From NCBI GenBank assembly GCA_030743915.1, contig JASLRP010000035.1, positions 1-14,859 of the forward strand: a DNA stretch of 14,859 nucleotides, read 5' to 3'. This stretch comes from SAR202 cluster bacterium. Its GTDB lineage: Bacteria; Chloroflexota; Dehalococcoidia; Lucifugimonadales; UBA1123. Below are positions 13,044 to 14,859 of the stretch, one piece after another (within the stretch, counting starts at the first letter, position 1; each line of letters starts with the position of its first letter). Both the position numbers and the translations under genes were made by a program. Below the pieces are notes generated by a model. It did not search any database and was not told the origin of the DNA. It worked only from the letters and a program-made list of their open reading frames with translations.

Positions 13044-14294
13044 TCACGAGCGCTCCTGCATCGAGCGCACGTAGTAGGGTTTCCAGAGCCTGATTGTGAT
13101 CGGGACTGCCAAGTTGAGCCAGAACGCGGTTATCATGAGCGTGTAAAACGCCGCATCGTTGAGCACAGAGTGTTCGACGTAGGCAATGTCCATCACCACG
13201 AAAGCGAGTTCGGCTCTGCCCAGCATTCCTAACCCCACCATCAGAGAAGCGGACGTTGTCAATCCCCCAGTGTAGCGCGCCGCCAGTCCAGCCGATGTGA
13301 CCTGCGCGAAAAACAGCGCAGCCACCAAGGCGATACTCTGGGGAATGATTGAAAATATGATGTCCCAATCGAATATCAAGTTGGCGCCAAGGAGGACGAA
13401 GAAGACAGGACCAATCCATGTGAATGCGACGTCGTCGATGATGCGTTTTGTTGCTTCGTAAGAATTGCCATTGGCGTCGAGGTGAAAATACTCCTCTTTC
13501 AATATCAGCCCCGCCATGTATGCCCCAACAGCGACGTGGAAACCAAACTCATGGGCTATCAGGCTGACGATCAGGGCCAGAGTTAGCACTATCAGCGTGG
13601 AGAATTCGCCTTCACTGAATGTCAAGATGTTTCGCACTCCGAGACGGTTCATCAGAGGCACCTTTTGTAGCCAGCCACTGGTGTTATGCGGAAACACCCA
13701 GGCGCCGATGAAGGTCACGACCAGGAAAAATAAGACCGTCTTGCCAGCGATGAGGCCGATGTCTGTGACGCCCACGCTTCCATCGCCCGTCACGACAGGA
13801 ATGAGGACAGCCACCAATGCCAGTGACGCAACGTCGTCCAGCACCGCCGAGGTCATGATTCGCGTCGCGACTGGAGACGCGTGCAATCCCTCGCTCCTCA
13901 GTGAGACCATCGTGAGGGAGACCGCGGTCGCCGTCATGGCGAGGCCGACCATCAGCGCCAGATTGAGGTCACTCCAGAACCAGAACGCCAGAGAGAATGC
14001 AGTCAGAAACGGGGCCAGTCCGCCGAAAAATGCAATCCCCCAACTTTGCTTTATGCTCTGGATGAAGTTGTTGGTGTTCTCTTCGAATCCCAGGGCGAAC
14101 ATGATAATTATGATGCCCACGTCCGCCAGCCCCTTGACGAAGGGATCAGCCTCTTCAGGGAGCCAACCGAGGTTGACCAATATAGCGCCAACGGCCAGGA
14201 AGTATACGACGGCCGTGAGGCGCGTGGCCTTGGCGACGACTATGGCAGCAAATGTCCCGACCCAGATCAGAGTGAGTTGAAAAAGCGGTTCCAT
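13044..14294 (-). CDS. CPA2-family cation/proton antiporter
   Basis: A 416-residue membrane protein with about 12 hydrophobic segments across its full length. It matches the Na+/H+ exchanger (CPA2, Kef/NapA-like) domain: MTATAVSLTMVSL near 120-132 in the unwound helix, the paired acids D153-D154 in SAVLDDVASL, which in CPA2 are linked to electrogenic 2H+:Na+ exchange, HEFGFHVAVGAYMAGLIL, and GLGMLGRAELAFVV late in the protein. It ends shortly after the last helix, with no RCK/TrkA-N domain, so it is not a complete KefB/C-type K+ channel. Likely role: Na+ or K+ extrusion and pH homeostasis in the inner membrane. ATG 14294 follows AGGGA at 5 nt. A GCGCTC/GAGCGC stem lies in the last codons but lacks a T-run. 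Confidence 0.9.
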   Translation of the reverse strand: MEPLFQLTLIWVGTFAAIVVAKATRLTAVVYFLAVGAILVNLGWLPEEADPFVKGLADVGIIIIMFALGFEENTNNFIQSIKQSWGIAFFGGLAPFLTAFSLAFWFWSDLNLALMVGLAMTATAVSLTMVSLRSEGLHASPVATRIMTSAVLDDVASLALVAVLIPVVTGDGSVGVTDIGLIAGKTVLFFLVVTFIGAWVFPHNTSGWLQKVPLMNRLGVRNILTFSEGEFSTLIVLTLALIVSLIAHEFGFHVAVGAYMAGLILKEEYFHLDANGNSYEATKRIIDDVAFTWIGPVFFVLLGANLIFDWDIIFSIIPQSIALVAALFFAQVTSAGLAARYTGGLTTSASLMVGLGMLGRAELAFVVMDIAYVEHSVLNDAAFYTLMITAFWLNLAVPITIRLWKPYYVRSMQERS

Positions 14295-14450
14295 CGGTGT
14301 CCCTGATAGATTATTGCGTTCCCTGGATACAGATTAAATGGACTCATGGATTGATAGTACCCGAAACATAACGTCAGGAGTTCAATCGCGCGCGAGCTTG
14401 ATCCTAACCAGTAAGCGGGCGCTCCAAGAGTGCAGAGAGGTTTGCACAGT

Positions 14451-14490
14451 CAACAAACCGGAGTCTCAGCCAACTGGCCGAGACTCCGGT
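14451..14490 (-). terminator. Intrinsic terminator after the cyclophilin gene
   Basis: ACCGGAGTCTC (14457-14467) and GAGACTCCGGT (14480-14490) pair over 11 bp; after one mismatch the stem continues with GCC/GGC around an AACT loop. On the minus strand it is followed by TTTGTTG. It lies 46 nt past the stop codon. Confidence 0.85.
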
Positions 14491-14536
14491 GACTAGATTC
14501 CCTATTGGCCTTCGACAACTCTGGAACTCGCAGAGT

Positions 14537-14859
<323 letters not shown>

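Noticed and set aside
13050..13068. Stem GCGCTC/GAGCGC at the end of the antiporter gene as a terminator
   Set aside because: The stem is only 6 bp, lies inside the coding sequence and lacks a following T-run.

Overview
The window looks like a stretch of chromosome from an uncultivated, moderately GC-rich bacterium. The gene styles (a zinc-ribbon threonine synthase, a Uma2-family protein, a NUDT6-like Nudix protein, an HpcH/HpaI aldolase, minimal two-transmembrane histidine kinase) suggest Chloroflexota, possibly a SAR202/Dehalococcoidia-like lineage. That placement is inference from style only; no rRNA or tRNA gene is present. Most of the window is ordinary metabolic and housekeeping content. 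A lower-GC block in the middle carries toxin-antitoxin-like modules.

Layout: 1-635 (-) is the N-terminal part of threonine synthase, running off the left edge. 636-1110 is non-coding and holds a fold-back repeat. 1111-1662 (+) is a Uma2-family PD-(D/E)XK protein, convergent with an HpcH/HpaI aldolase (1694-2416, -). A second, inverted copy of the fold-back repeat lies just upstream of the aldolase, so the two copies bracket the Uma2/aldolase pair. 2606-4388 (-) is a probable two-gene operon, a zinc-type alcohol dehydrogenase followed by a Nudix hydrolase, with a candidate promoter and terminator. 4618-5136 (-) is a probable lipoprotein, divergent from a signalling cluster at 5433-7696 (+). 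That cluster has a small two-TM protein with a histidine-rich tail, an OmpR-type response regulator and a sensor kinase with almost no extracytoplasmic loop.

7659-9726 (-) is an accessory block: an antitoxin/RelE-ParE toxin pair, a class I methyltransferase, and an MNT-nucleotidyltransferase/HEPN pair whose last gene overlaps the 3' end of the kinase gene. 9882-12791 (-) is uvrA with a good candidate sigma70-type promoter. 13044-14294 (-) is a CPA2-type cation/proton antiporter. 14537 to the right edge (-) is the C-terminal part of a cyclophilin-type prolyl isomerase, followed by a strong intrinsic terminator.

The most notable structures are: (1) two ~92-nt imperfect fold-back elements, inverted with respect to each other and each just upstream of a gene; (2) the His-rich membrane protein beside an intramembrane-sensing-type kinase, with a 9-bp intercistronic hairpin; (3) a methyltransferase gene sandwiched between two toxin-antitoxin-like pairs. 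I do not see a clearly new multi-gene system; these are candidates worth checking.
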